A program made the translations under genes and the position numbers. A stretch of 64,000 nucleotides of DNA from an uncultured Verrucomicrobiales bacterium. Its GTDB lineage: Bacteria > Verrucomicrobiota > Verrucomicrobiia > Verrucomicrobiales > DEV007. The stretch spans positions 1 through 64,000 of the forward strand of contig CALSSN010000013.1 of NCBI GenBank assembly GCA_943789025.1, read 5' to 3'. The notes beneath the pieces were generated by a model that was given only the letters and a program-made list of their open reading frames with translations, made no database searches and was not told the origin of the DNA. Positions 9,901 through 17,682 of this stretch are shown in pieces. Each line of letters begins with the position of its first letter. The first letter of the stretch is position 1.

Positions 9901-11140
9901 CGAAGTCAAAATCAACAATGCTGTCGGTGGCGACAGCGCGAAGACCGGGAGTCTCGCTGAGGTGAAAACGCTCGAGAAGAGTCCAGTGAAGGAGAATCAG
10001 TGGTTCCAGCTCGAGGTTTCGGTCCGCGGGATGGAGATTGTGATCAAAATCGATGGCAAGGAAGTGCTCCGGCATATCGAGCCCGAAAACTTCAAGCCCC
10101 CGTCGGGGGTCGAGGGAAGGTTTTTGCGAGAGGGCACCTTCGCGCTGCGCTGCGAGTTTTCACCGGACGGGAGTGTCATGTTCCGCAAGGTCGATGTGCG
10201 GCCGTGGACTGACGCCTTGACTGCTGCCTGTGCGATGAAGCCCGGGGCGGGTATCGAGCGCAAGCCGCCGGATCTTCGCGCCCTCCCAAAAGGCCGGCTT
10301 AACGCGTGGGGGATCGGTCGCGAAGCCAAGCTCATCGACCTGGGTGACCTCAATCGAGGGAATGATTTCGTCAGAGCCTACGTAAAAAAAGACGGTTACT
10401 GGTATGCTTTCCGAAGTCGCGGCGCGATCGTCACCAATGACAATAACCAGAGCAGACACCAGGACGGGATCGCTGACTTCTCAATTACCGCGGGCCATGG
10501 TCGGCCGGTAATTATCTGGCGGGACGGTAGATTGAATAAAGAAAGCAGTATGCGCTTTCCTCCAGGCATGGAGCAGGGCATGCTCGTGGACGGAGCTGCC
10601 GGGCTTGAATACTATGCCTTCCTTGACGAGGATGGACGTGTTGGTAGTGATGTGGGAGATCGCACGTGGTCATGGAGGTGGGGGATGCGTCTTCCCCCTG
10701 TAGGCCCCACTGATATTATTTCCCTTAGCTTTGGGTACAAAACGTGTTGGTGTCTGCGTTCGAATGGGCAATTGATCTGGTTCGGGAAGCCACCGCGCAT
10801 GGAGCTGAGCGCAGCGCAGAACCGGAATATCGTAGCTGTGGAAGCCTCGCCGAACTCTGGTCACGCGCTCGCGCTGACCAAGGACGGACAGGTCTACGCA
10901 TGGAGTTCCGAGAAAAAGGACCCTGAGGCTCTTGCGGTCCCGCAGGAAGCCCGCACCGGCATGCAGGCAATTCGAGTTTCCAACAGTGATCGCAACGGAA
11001 TCAGTGCGGCCCAGAAGAAAAACGGCAAGTGGATCGCCTGGGGCAACAATCAGGATGGCATCGTTGCGAAGATCAACTCCCTGAGCAGTGACGTGAAGGA
11101 TATCGCCTTCTCCGAGCGCCTTCTGCTCTGGATCGAGTAA
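6947..11140 (+). CDS. Multidomain membrane serine/threonine kinase with FGE-sulfatase, DUF1080 and RCC1-like domains
   Basis: Numbering from ATG 6947. Residues 5-260 are a Hanks-type kinase with all key motifs: GCGGMG (12-17), VAIK with Lys34, HRDIKPAN (Asp128), DFG (146-148), APEQ (182-185). A membrane segment lies at about 307-328. Outside follow a SUMF1/FGE-sulfatase domain (about 387-627; GGNVWEYC, RVARGGSW, GFRCV), a Pro-Glu/Thr spacer (about 675-703), a helical stretch, a DUF1080 concanavalin-like domain (about 896-1095; LDGW, GGLFFHT) and a C-terminal RCC1-like propeller region (LNAWGIG, VYAWSS, WIAWGNN). GGAGGAGG at 6931-6938 is well spaced for this start. A longer form from ATG 6627 is blocked by repeat slips (6729-6868). 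Likely senses or binds cell-surface polysaccharide or protein and signals inward; ligand and targets are unknown. Confidence 0.9.
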   Translation: MLGDYKITAVLGCGGMGAVYRGVQTSLDREVAIKLLPAEVGANAEFEARFKLEAKAMAQLNHPHIVQIFDFGQTAQGHYFFVMEFVEGSDFSQLIRKKKLDVQASVNTVTQICEALQYAHQKGFVHRDIKPANIYLNSEGVLKVGDFGLAKLVDEGEGVSQSSEEKNLTAVGTVMGTPHYVAPEQLIEGVEVDGRADIYSLGVMFYEMVTGEVPRGAIKPPSEKVPELDPRFDKVIFKAMDVEPSSRYQSAAELHTAVNQVQQTPRLAVPMKAAPTRSQNHGKGVVPAAGGGPQAVVGDGGKKRKGVLWTCLSVGVLAAVAAAGIFLAGGGDEGQGDEGEGQKSGQQGSGAGKPESAGQIEGSEGTGVRAASGTAVAEFDADTPYVNCFGMRFVPVAITGGPTDSAASGKTVLFSIWQTRRQDYLGFVKETRTEWRAQHWGQPAKVPVTQISWENAVAYCAWLTEKERKSEAIPEGAVYRLPSDHEWSCAVGIGKDEDPEASPSEKQHAVSIFPWGEEWPPPAGVGNYAGEEMKSFEEERKWIEGFSDGFPVLAPVGSFAENEHGLYDLGGNVWEYCQDAFSDDSQIRVARGGSWASHIKKKFTLSARSLIKLQSQIGDKGFRCVLEVPAGGTLVTSEGKVAADAGAEKTSRAESSPSEPSEPTPVVPAPDPESAPKPEPEPEPEPEPETEPETEPETEPEPEPALAFLVDVMTVPGVKERFGAYLGARRKKVADLAGKYGGALESRLTRAVNAGDLTLVTAFRDEKNRIATFQKDLGDKPGTPEELAAAVWEPLRLPALTGDIAPGLAALRKVWSSETGKIDKELAAALRQSLQILERELTRSRKIEQASKVREFQTELASKGSSAPASVANAAAPESNSSSGREADPADAVSIPGAWTRILEGRNLDGWTVAGDQRSFSIDGVENAVKVSGNPGYLYYSGPVAGAVQFRDFDFRAEVKTTRGGSGGLFFHTLKEGSGFPKRGYEVKINNAVGGDSAKTGSLAEVKTLEKSPVKENQWFQLEVSVRGMEIVIKIDGKEVLRHIEPENFKPPSGVEGRFLREGTFALRCEFSPDGSVMFRKVDVRPWTDALTAACAMKPGAGIERKPPDLRALPKGRLNAWGIGREAKLIDLGDLNRGNDFVRAYVKKDGYWYAFRSRGAIVTNDNNQSRHQDGIADFSITAGHGRPVIIWRDGRLNKESSMRFPPGMEQGMLVDGAAGLEYYAFLDEDGRVGSDVGDRTWSWRWGMRLPPVGPTDIISLSFGYKTCWCLRSNGQLIWFGKPPRMELSAAQNRNIVAVEASPNSGHALALTKDGQVYAWSSEKKDPEALAVPQEARTGMQAIRVSNSDRNGISAAQKKNGKWIAWGNNQDGIVAKINSLSSDVKDIAFSERLLLWIE

Positions 11141-11285
11141 GATCCATATGCCTGGCGCCTGGCCGGACAGGGTGGTTTTGGAGCCCTGAGGAACTGTGGT
11201 CGGGTGCCTCGCAAAGCCACGAAGTTTGGATCATCCGAGAGATTTGGCTTTTATCTTTCGGGAGGTTCCTGAACCCTGAAGAGTC

Positions 11286-14200
11286 TCAGGAATCTTGGAA
11301 AGTGATTTCCACTCGGCGGTTCTTGCGGCGGTTCTCGGTGCTGTCATTGGGCGCCAGCGGCTGGTCGTCTGCCACTCCTCGGGATTTTAATTTGTCTTCG
11401 GTGACACCTTTTTTGATGAGAAATTTCACCAGATTCTCGGCGCGTTGCTTGCTGAGGTTCAGGTTCCCCTCACGCTCGCCGACGTCGCACGTGTGCCCGA
11501 TGATTTCGAAGCGTGCATTCGGAAAGGCATCAAGGATTTCTGTTATTTGAGCGAGGACGCGTTCCTGCTGTGCTGTCACGTTTGCGCTGTTCAGAGAGTA
11601 GCGGATCGGGTCGATCTGAACAAAGCGTTTTTTGAGCTCCTCGGCGCGCCCCTGGATCTGATTTTTGTCATTTTTGAGTGCTTCCATCTGCGCCCTCAAG
11701 TTGCGGAGGTCAACCATCTGCTTAGCCAGAGATTTTTCGAGCGAGTCTTTCGAAGCAGTCAGTTCTGCATTTGTTCCCTTGAGCATGTCGAGGCTGCCTT
11801 GGGTTTCGTTGAGTCGGGCCAGAGTGGTCTTCGCCTCGTTCTCAGCCTTTTCTTTGAGGCTCATGGCCTCAACCACCTGCGTGTTTTTCGAGTCGATATC
11901 AGCCATCAACTTCTTCGTCTCCTGGGTGAGCCTCTGGACTTCTTCAGCAGTTTTCTGGGCTTTTGCCAGTTCGGCTCTGGTTCCCGCGAGCGCGTTCTCG
12001 ATGTTCTTTTTCTTCTCGTCAGCGCGGAGTCGCATTTCAGCCTCACGGAAGGCGTCAGCTGCTGATTTTTCGGCTGCCTGTTCCAGGTTGGTGATCCGGC
12101 CAGATGCTTTTTGAGCGTTCTGTTCGAGCTTGGAGAGCTGGCCTTTTGAGGTGTTGAGTGCCTGTTCCAGGCCGCTGATTTTTCCCGCGGATCCGGTGAG
12201 CTGGTTCTTCAAGTTTGCGAGCTCCTTTCCAAGTGCCGCGTTCGCCTCGAGGGTAGCCTGCAGTCTCGAAGCGGCTTCGGCGGATACCTTCTGTTTCTCC
12301 TTAAGTTGGGCGATAAGGTTTTCCAGTTCCTTGTTCCGCGCATCGGATTGATTTCCTCTGGCCGTGCTGGCATCGAGTTGTTTTTCTAGCTCAGCCTGCT
12401 TGGCTGCTGCTGCCGCAGTCGCTTGTTCGAGTTTGGAGAGCTGGCCTTTTGAGGTGTCGAGTGCCTGTTCCAAGCCGCTGATTTTTCCCGCGGATCCGGT
12501 GAGCTGGTTCTTCAAGTTTGCGAGCTCCTTTCCAAGTGCCGCGTTCGCCTCGAGGGTGGCCTGCAGCTTCGAAGCGGCTTCGGCGGATGCCTTCTGCTTC
12601 TCCTTGAGTTGGGCAATAAGGTTTTCCAGCTCCTTGTTCCGCGCATCGGATTGATTCCCTTTTGTCTTGCTGGCATCGAGTTGTTTCTGCAACTCCGCAA
12701 GTCTGGCTGCCGATTCGGCAGTCACTTTTTCTTTTTTTTCGGAACGTTGTTTGAGGGTTGCAGCATCGTTCACGGCTTTGGCCAACTGCTCTGTGAGGGT
12801 CTGTTGCTGGTGTTTGAGGTCGGCGAGTTCTCCGTCTTTGTTTTTGAGCGCCTCACCAAGACGCTTGAGATTCTCTGCCAGTTCCTTGTTGCGAGTGTTT
12901 AAGTCGTTGTTGCCCTTTTTGGCTGTGCCAAGATCTGCCAGAGCCTTTTGCAGGGCTTGCTCAGAGTTCTGGTTTTTCGACTCAAGTTGGGTGAACGCGT
13001 CTTTACTCGCCTGCAGTTGTTGGACGACTTGATCAAGGGCAGCGGCATCAATGATGTTGTTTTCGAGGGCCAGACTGAGTTTTTTGTTCTCTGCGACGGC
13101 TTTGTCACGCCCAGCCTCGGCTCTGTGGAGTTGTGCCAGAGTGAGCTCCTGATCTTTTTTTAACTGGGTGAGAGCGGCGCTTGTTTTCTTCTGGATGTTT
13201 GGGTCGGGGCGTTTGGCGAGTTGTTGCTTGAACCCTTCGATCTGGGCGTTGAGAGCTGTGATCTGCCCATCGCGTTGGGTGATCTGTTCTGCGATTTCCT
13301 TGTCAGATTTTTCCCGGGCTGTAAGTGCTGTGGCCAGTGCCTGTTCTGCCTTGCGTGTGGCATCGACTGCCTCGTTCCTGGCTTTTCTTTCCGCAGTGAT
13401 CAGGTCCGTGGCTTTGCGTACCTCCTCGGCGAGAGCTTGCTCTTTGTTCTGGAGCGCCTTCAACTCGGCTCCAAGTTTGGCTTGCGCTGTGAGTTTGGCC
13501 TGCGCCTCGGCGAGGGCGGCCTGAGCAAGCTGGCGGGCGGCTCCGGCTTCGGCAGCTGCCGCTTTCTGTTTTTCGAGGAGTGCCGCTGCCTGCTCGGTGG
13601 ATCGGGCGCTCTGCAGTTGTTTTGCCAAAGCGACCTGGAGGTCACTCTCAAGTTTATTCCGGGCAGCGAGCGCAGCATCCGCCACAGTCTTCGCCTTTGC
13701 CGCGACCCTGCGAGCTTCGGTGGCTGCCCTCTGAGCGATGTCACGCTCGCCTACTGCTACCGCGCGTTCTTTGAGCGCCTCCTCCATTCTCCGGCTCGCC
13801 TCCACGCTGGTGGCGGTGGCGGCACGCAGCGCCTTCGCCATATTTTCTTTTGCAATCCTAGTCTCCTCCGAGTTCCTGGTGTTGGCCACCTCAAGCTCTT
13901 TTATCTGGCGGAGCAGGGCTGCTCCCTCTTTGATGCTTTCCACCTTGGCTTGCTCGGCTGCAGCAAGCTTTGTCTCAAGCATCGCAAGTTGCTTAGTTTT
14001 TTCGGCCTGTGCGAGGCTGCTGGTTCTTGCCATTTTTGCTGAGCGCTCCGCCTCGGCTGTTGCTTTGTTGAGTTCATCGCTGGAAGTTGTGAGCTTCTTC
14101 GTGAGTTCGCTGTTATCTTTTTCTAGCTTGGGGATGGCTTCGAGTTCGCTGTTGGCCGTGTTGAGGTCTGCTTCGAGTTGGATGGCTTTCTCCATGGCGG

Positions 14201-15398
14201 TCACGGCTTTTTTCCGCGCCGCAGTGGCGGCGGCCTCGGCAGTGGCCTGAGCCTCAAGCATTGCAGGAATCCTGGCTGCCTCTTTCTCTGCGAGGGCTTT
14301 GGCTGCGAGTGCCTTGCCAAGATTGTTCCGGGTGGCTTGAAGCTTGCGGGCGACATCGCTGAGCTGTCTGTTTTTTGCTTCGGTGGCAGCGAGTGCTTTT
14401 TTGGCAGTCTCTCTGGCTGTATAGGCTGCTGCGCGTTGCTTCTGAGCGGCATTTTCCCGGGCCTTCGCTTCCGCTTCCGCTGCCAGAGCCTTTTCAGCAG
14501 TGGATTTTGCCTCTGTGGCCGCTTGGATAGCTTCGGCTTTCTTTTGCTGAGCAAGCCGGGCTTCGGCGAGGGCTTTGTCCCGTGTTCTGACAGCTTCTTG
14601 CGCATCCGTGATGGCTTTTGCAGCGCTCACCTCGGCCTCTGATCGGATCCGATCCGATTCTTCTTTCGCCACTTTCACTGCAGCGAGAGAGGTGTTGGTG
14701 TTGGCAAGTTCCTGGCCGAGTCGTTGGGTGTTTTCGCGGGATCGAAGAAGTGAGACGAGGTCGGTGGCCGCGTGGTCGTTGTTCACCGCATTGGCGAGAG
14801 AAGCGACAAGCGCCTCATCGCTGAGCTCACTCCCTCCCCCGGACCAGTTTCCGTCATTGCGAATAGCAGCGACGGCGCCTTCCGGTTGGAAAAAGTCAAG
14901 GGATCTGGCGCCTTCGGCGGGTGCATAAAAAGTCGGCGGGTTGTCAATGGCGCGGGAAACTTCAATGCGATCTTCGATTTTCTGCGATGGGCCGAAGGTT
15001 TCCTGAAAGTCCTTAAGGATCTTTGCTTTCACCGTGTGGTTGTTCACCTCACCAGTGACAACCAGGGTGTCTGCAAAGAGGATGAGGCCAAGGTAGGGAG
15101 CCGGGCGAATATCTTCCCAGGTCAGGTTACTGCGATCGACCTGCCGCACTCTCTCTTGCTGAAGGGCGATTTTTTCGATTTCCACGGCGTCATTCTCTGA
15201 ATTGACGGATCCTCTCAGAACCAGGACGCCGGATCCATCGTCGGTAACTTTGATCTTCTCGAAGCCGGCATCTTTGAGAGCTGCTCTGGTTATCGAGACG
15301 ACCTGTGCGGGGTCGGATTTTTTCTGGTGTCCGCTGGCAGCGATCCAGAGGAGGCTGATCAGCAGAAGCGAGACCACGATGAGAATCTTGTTTTTCAT
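11286..15398 (-). CDS. Giant coiled-coil envelope protein with BON-like and OmpA domains
   Basis: 1370 residues. An N-terminal membrane anchor or signal (residues 4-22), then two BON-like segments (about 33-150), then about 1000 residues of Ala/Lys/Glu/Gln-rich coiled coil, and a C-terminal OmpA peptidoglycan-binding domain (about 1255-1370; EIIGHTCDVGE, LSKQRAENL, ENRRKNRRVEI). The coiled coil contains a 101-residue internal duplication (DNA 12121-12708). The layout fits a periplasmic fibre that links the inner membrane to peptidoglycan or the outer membrane. It converges on the kinase gene with 145 bp between stops. Long open frames on the opposite strand here are codon-bias shadows. No gene name can be assigned. 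Confidence 0.85.
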   Translation of the reverse strand: MKNKILIVVSLLLISLLWIAASGHQKKSDPAQVVSITRAALKDAGFEKIKVTDDGSGVLVLRGSVNSENDAVEIEKIALQQERVRQVDRSNLTWEDIRPAPYLGLILFADTLVVTGEVNNHTVKAKILKDFQETFGPSQKIEDRIEVSRAIDNPPTFYAPAEGARSLDFFQPEGAVAAIRNDGNWSGGGSELSDEALVASLANAVNNDHAATDLVSLLRSRENTQRLGQELANTNTSLAAVKVAKEESDRIRSEAEVSAAKAITDAQEAVRTRDKALAEARLAQQKKAEAIQAATEAKSTAEKALAAEAEAKARENAAQKQRAAAYTARETAKKALAATEAKNRQLSDVARKLQATRNNLGKALAAKALAEKEAARIPAMLEAQATAEAAATAARKKAVTAMEKAIQLEADLNTANSELEAIPKLEKDNSELTKKLTTSSDELNKATAEAERSAKMARTSSLAQAEKTKQLAMLETKLAAAEQAKVESIKEGAALLRQIKELEVANTRNSEETRIAKENMAKALRAATATSVEASRRMEEALKERAVAVGERDIAQRAATEARRVAAKAKTVADAALAARNKLESDLQVALAKQLQSARSTEQAAALLEKQKAAAAEAGAARQLAQAALAEAQAKLTAQAKLGAELKALQNKEQALAEEVRKATDLITAERKARNEAVDATRKAEQALATALTAREKSDKEIAEQITQRDGQITALNAQIEGFKQQLAKRPDPNIQKKTSAALTQLKKDQELTLAQLHRAEAGRDKAVAENKKLSLALENNIIDAAALDQVVQQLQASKDAFTQLESKNQNSEQALQKALADLGTAKKGNNDLNTRNKELAENLKRLGEALKNKDGELADLKHQQQTLTEQLAKAVNDAATLKQRSEKKEKVTAESAARLAELQKQLDASKTKGNQSDARNKELENLIAQLKEKQKASAEAASKLQATLEANAALGKELANLKNQLTGSAGKISGLEQALDTSKGQLSKLEQATAAAAAKQAELEKQLDASTARGNQSDARNKELENLIAQLKEKQKVSAEAASRLQATLEANAALGKELANLKNQLTGSAGKISGLEQALNTSKGQLSKLEQNAQKASGRITNLEQAAEKSAADAFREAEMRLRADEKKKNIENALAGTRAELAKAQKTAEEVQRLTQETKKLMADIDSKNTQVVEAMSLKEKAENEAKTTLARLNETQGSLDMLKGTNAELTASKDSLEKSLAKQMVDLRNLRAQMEALKNDKNQIQGRAEELKKRFVQIDPIRYSLNSANVTAQQERVLAQITEILDAFPNARFEIIGHTCDVGEREGNLNLSKQRAENLVKFLIKKGVTEDKLKSRGVADDQPLAPNDSTENRRKNRRVEITFQDS
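12121..12708 (-). repeat. 303-bp tandem duplication inside the coiled-coil gene
   Basis: The segment at about 12121-12405 recurs at 12424-12708 with a period of 303 bp (101 codons) and few differences. Both copies encode helix with GNQSDARNKELENLIAQLKE and ANLKNQLTGSAGKISGLEQA. A period that is a multiple of three keeps the frame, so copy number can change fibre length without breaking the protein. Confidence 0.85.
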
Positions 15399-15545
15399 GA
15401 ACGAGTGGAGAGAAGATAGTGAGGAATTCGAGATAAAACCGATACCTTGCTTGTCGTTCCATGTCTCACGAAAAATAGCGGAAGAAACGCTTCAGTAGAG
15501 GCAAGGTGAGGATTGGATGCCATGGCAGGAAAAGGAGGAAGAAAG

Positions 15546-16658
15546 TCAGGATTTGAGCACGCGTTGGATGAGGGTCATCCAGGAATCGACGTGGTAGTCC
15601 CACGTGAGGTGGAGGACCCGCTGACGCGCTGCTTCACCCATGGCGGTTTTTTCCTGCGCATTGAGCGAGAGTGCACTCTCGACGACCGCGACGAGCTCCT
15701 CTGGATTCTCAGGCTGGGTGATGAGGAGCCCGGTCTCGCTCGGGGTAACGAACTCATGGGCGCCGTCCCTGATCGAAATGAGACCGGGCAGCCCCGAGGC
15801 CATCGACTGGAGCACGGTGTTCGCGCAGGCGTCGTATCTGGTCGGGTGGAGGAAGAAGTCCGCTGCTTGGTAAAAAGGTGCCGTATTCTGAGTAAGGCCG
15901 AGGTGGAAGACCCTCTGGTTGATCCCGCTTCGTTCAATTTGTTTCAGGTGGCTGCTGCTGAAACGGCTGCCGACGATCCAGAGGTGGGCGTCGATGTTCC
16001 GCCATGCCCGAAGAATGGTTTCGAGGCCTTTTCGTCGATGGCCGAGCGAGACGACAAGAAAGACGGGGACTTCTGGGTCAGTCCGAAGCTCCGCGCAAAT
16101 TTCTTTGCGTACAGTAGCCGTGGGATCGGGGTGGAAGCGCTGGCTGTCGACTGCGGTATGGATGACCGAGATCCGCTCGGGGGCGATCTGGTAGGTGTCA
16201 GTGATCTGGTCAGCCACCATCTGCGAGTTGCAGACGAAGTGACGGGTTCTTCCCGAGGTGTAGAGAGCACGTTCGAGTGCCAGTTCGGCGCGGTTCTTCG
16301 CACGGAATCTTCTGGTCAGTGGCAGCACGTGGTCAGAATACATTTTATGACACCCGCCGCCGGCACGGTGGACGTCGTGGGTGGTGGTTCGACCGAAGCC
16401 GATACTGACGTCGGGCTGGAGCTCCCGGACGGCTTCGGCAGCACTGCTGTCAAAGCTTCGCAGCCTTGATCTTGCAGTCAGGCCGCTGCGGCGGAGCTTC
16501 TTGATGCGAGCGCCTGAGGCGGCGGTTTCAGGGTCGGTGCGGGAGGTGATGACATCTACTTCATGCCCGTCCAGGAGGAACTGCGAGACGAGGTCAGAGA
16601 GGTAGTTCTCAAGCCCCCCGCCACGGACGAAGCGATCGTAAACTGCAGCGATCCTCAT
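15546..16658 (-). CDS. Glycosyltransferase family 4, LPS/cell-surface glycan type
   Basis: 370 residues with a GT-B fold pattern. The N-terminal half opens with RIAAVYDRFVRGGGLENYL, an acceptor-side loop as in WaaG-like enzymes. The C-terminal nucleotide-sugar half has SLGHRRKGLETIL and the E-x7-E-like block FLHPTRYDACANTVLQSMAS. It probably adds a sugar to lipid A core or a related surface glycan at the inner membrane. Its start codon overlaps the stop of the upstream glycosyltransferase (ATGA at 16655-16658), so the two are translationally coupled. Donor and acceptor sugars cannot be read from sequence. Confidence 0.88.
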   Translation of the reverse strand: MRIAAVYDRFVRGGGLENYLSDLVSQFLLDGHEVDVITSRTDPETAASGARIKKLRRSGLTARSRLRSFDSSAAEAVRELQPDVSIGFGRTTTHDVHRAGGGCHKMYSDHVLPLTRRFRAKNRAELALERALYTSGRTRHFVCNSQMVADQITDTYQIAPERISVIHTAVDSQRFHPDPTATVRKEICAELRTDPEVPVFLVVSLGHRRKGLETILRAWRNIDAHLWIVGSRFSSSHLKQIERSGINQRVFHLGLTQNTAPFYQAADFFLHPTRYDACANTVLQSMASGLPGLISIRDGAHEFVTPSETGLLITQPENPEELVAVVESALSLNAQEKTAMGEAARQRVLHLTWDYHVDSWMTLIQRVLKS

Positions 16659-17476
16659 GGTTGTTTTGGAGGCTGGGACGGCTGGGCCTCTTCGTAGGTG
16701 CGGCTATGTCTGACGAATGTCTGGAAGGCAGTGGCAGTAGCGATCCAGAGGCCGGGAAAGCCATCGAGAAATCCACGTCGCAGAAAGTAGGCACGCAAGA
16801 ACCTCCAGATCGGCCGGAGGAGATTCTGCCCGAGACACCATGCGTTTCCGGCTTCAAGCTCACGTTTCAGGTAGGCGTCGGCATAGTGATTGATTTTCTC
16901 GATGTAGCGCCGGGTATCAGGAAATGAAAAGTGGTTCAAGTCGCCGTGCAGTTGCAGACAGGCTCCATCGAGTTCGATCTTGTCGTGTTCGTGGGAGCCG
17001 GTCCAGCGGGCACAGGATTTTCGGAAAAGCCGGACTTTCCGATCAGGATACCAGTCGCCGTGCGTGATCCATCTTCCGAGGAACCAGACCCGGCGGTTCA
17101 TTGATGCACCTTCATACTGATCGTGGCGACCTTTCTGGAAAAATTCCAGGATCGATGCCGTGAGGTCAGGCGTGAGTTCTTCATCGCAATCGAGGGCGAG
17201 AACCCAGTCGTGGGAGCAGCGGTCGAGGGCGACGTTTTTCTGGTCCCGGTGGCCCGGCCAGTCGTTATGGGACACCTTGGCTCCGAACGACTCCGAGATT
17301 TCGACAGTGCGATCTTTCGAACCGGAGTCGACGAGGATGATTTCGAGTTCGTGGGCGGCGGCGAGTTCCCGGGTGCTCGCGAGGCATCGGGAAATGTTGG
17401 CTTCTTCATCGCAAGCGATAACCGAGACCGATATGGCGGGAGGAGAGAGACCCATCTCCTCAAGGATGGGTGCCAT
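16655..17476 (-). CDS. Glycosyltransferase family 2, WaaE/LpsE-like
   Basis: About 274 residues from ATG 17476 (the frame stays open to 17590). A GT-A core: SVSVIACDEEANISRCL, then LVDSGSKDRT, ALDCDEELTP (the metal-binding Asp pair) and HGDWYPDRKVRLFR. The C-terminal third has hydrophobic or amphipathic helices (FLRAYFLRRGFLDGFPG) as in KdtX/WaaE-type enzymes that modify the LPS inner core. Coupled by a 4-bp overlap to the GT4 gene downstream. The pair probably forms a small surface-glycan operon. Alternative start: Met at 17455. Confidence 0.87.
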   Translation of the reverse strand: MAPILEEMGLSPPAISVSVIACDEEANISRCLASTRELAAAHELEIILVDSGSKDRTVEISESFGAKVSHNDWPGHRDQKNVALDRCSHDWVLALDCDEELTPDLTASILEFFQKGRHDQYEGASMNRRVWFLGRWITHGDWYPDRKVRLFRKSCARWTGSHEHDKIELDGACLQLHGDLNHFSFPDTRRYIEKINHYADAYLKRELEAGNAWCLGQNLLRPIWRFLRAYFLRRGFLDGFPGLWIATATAFQTFVRHSRTYEEAQPSQPPKQP

Positions 17477-17682
17477 GCGCAGGTGCGCAAGAAAGAAAAC
17501 GAATCCGCCGCCTGAGGGTAGTAAAACGACGAGCATGCCTAGCAGCCCCCCTCCCGGGCGCGCCCGGGGAAAGACATCGATGAAACTCAACGATTTATGG
17601 CAGGATTCGCCAATCCAGTTTCATAAGAGTGACAGCGAGCGTGAGACGGCAGCCCGGGCGGAGGCAGAAATGGGTGGTATAT

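Noticed and set aside
12121-12708. Long direct repeats considered as a CRISPR or mobile repeat
   Set aside because: The period is 303 bp, both copies are coding in one frame and no short repeat-spacer pattern exists.
13221-14042. 273-codon plus-strand open frame
   Set aside because: Antisense to the coiled-coil gene; Cys/Leu/Phe-rich product is the mirror of Ala/Lys/Glu codons.
15513-16469. 318-codon plus-strand open frame
   Set aside because: Antisense to the GT4 gene, which has clear family motifs.
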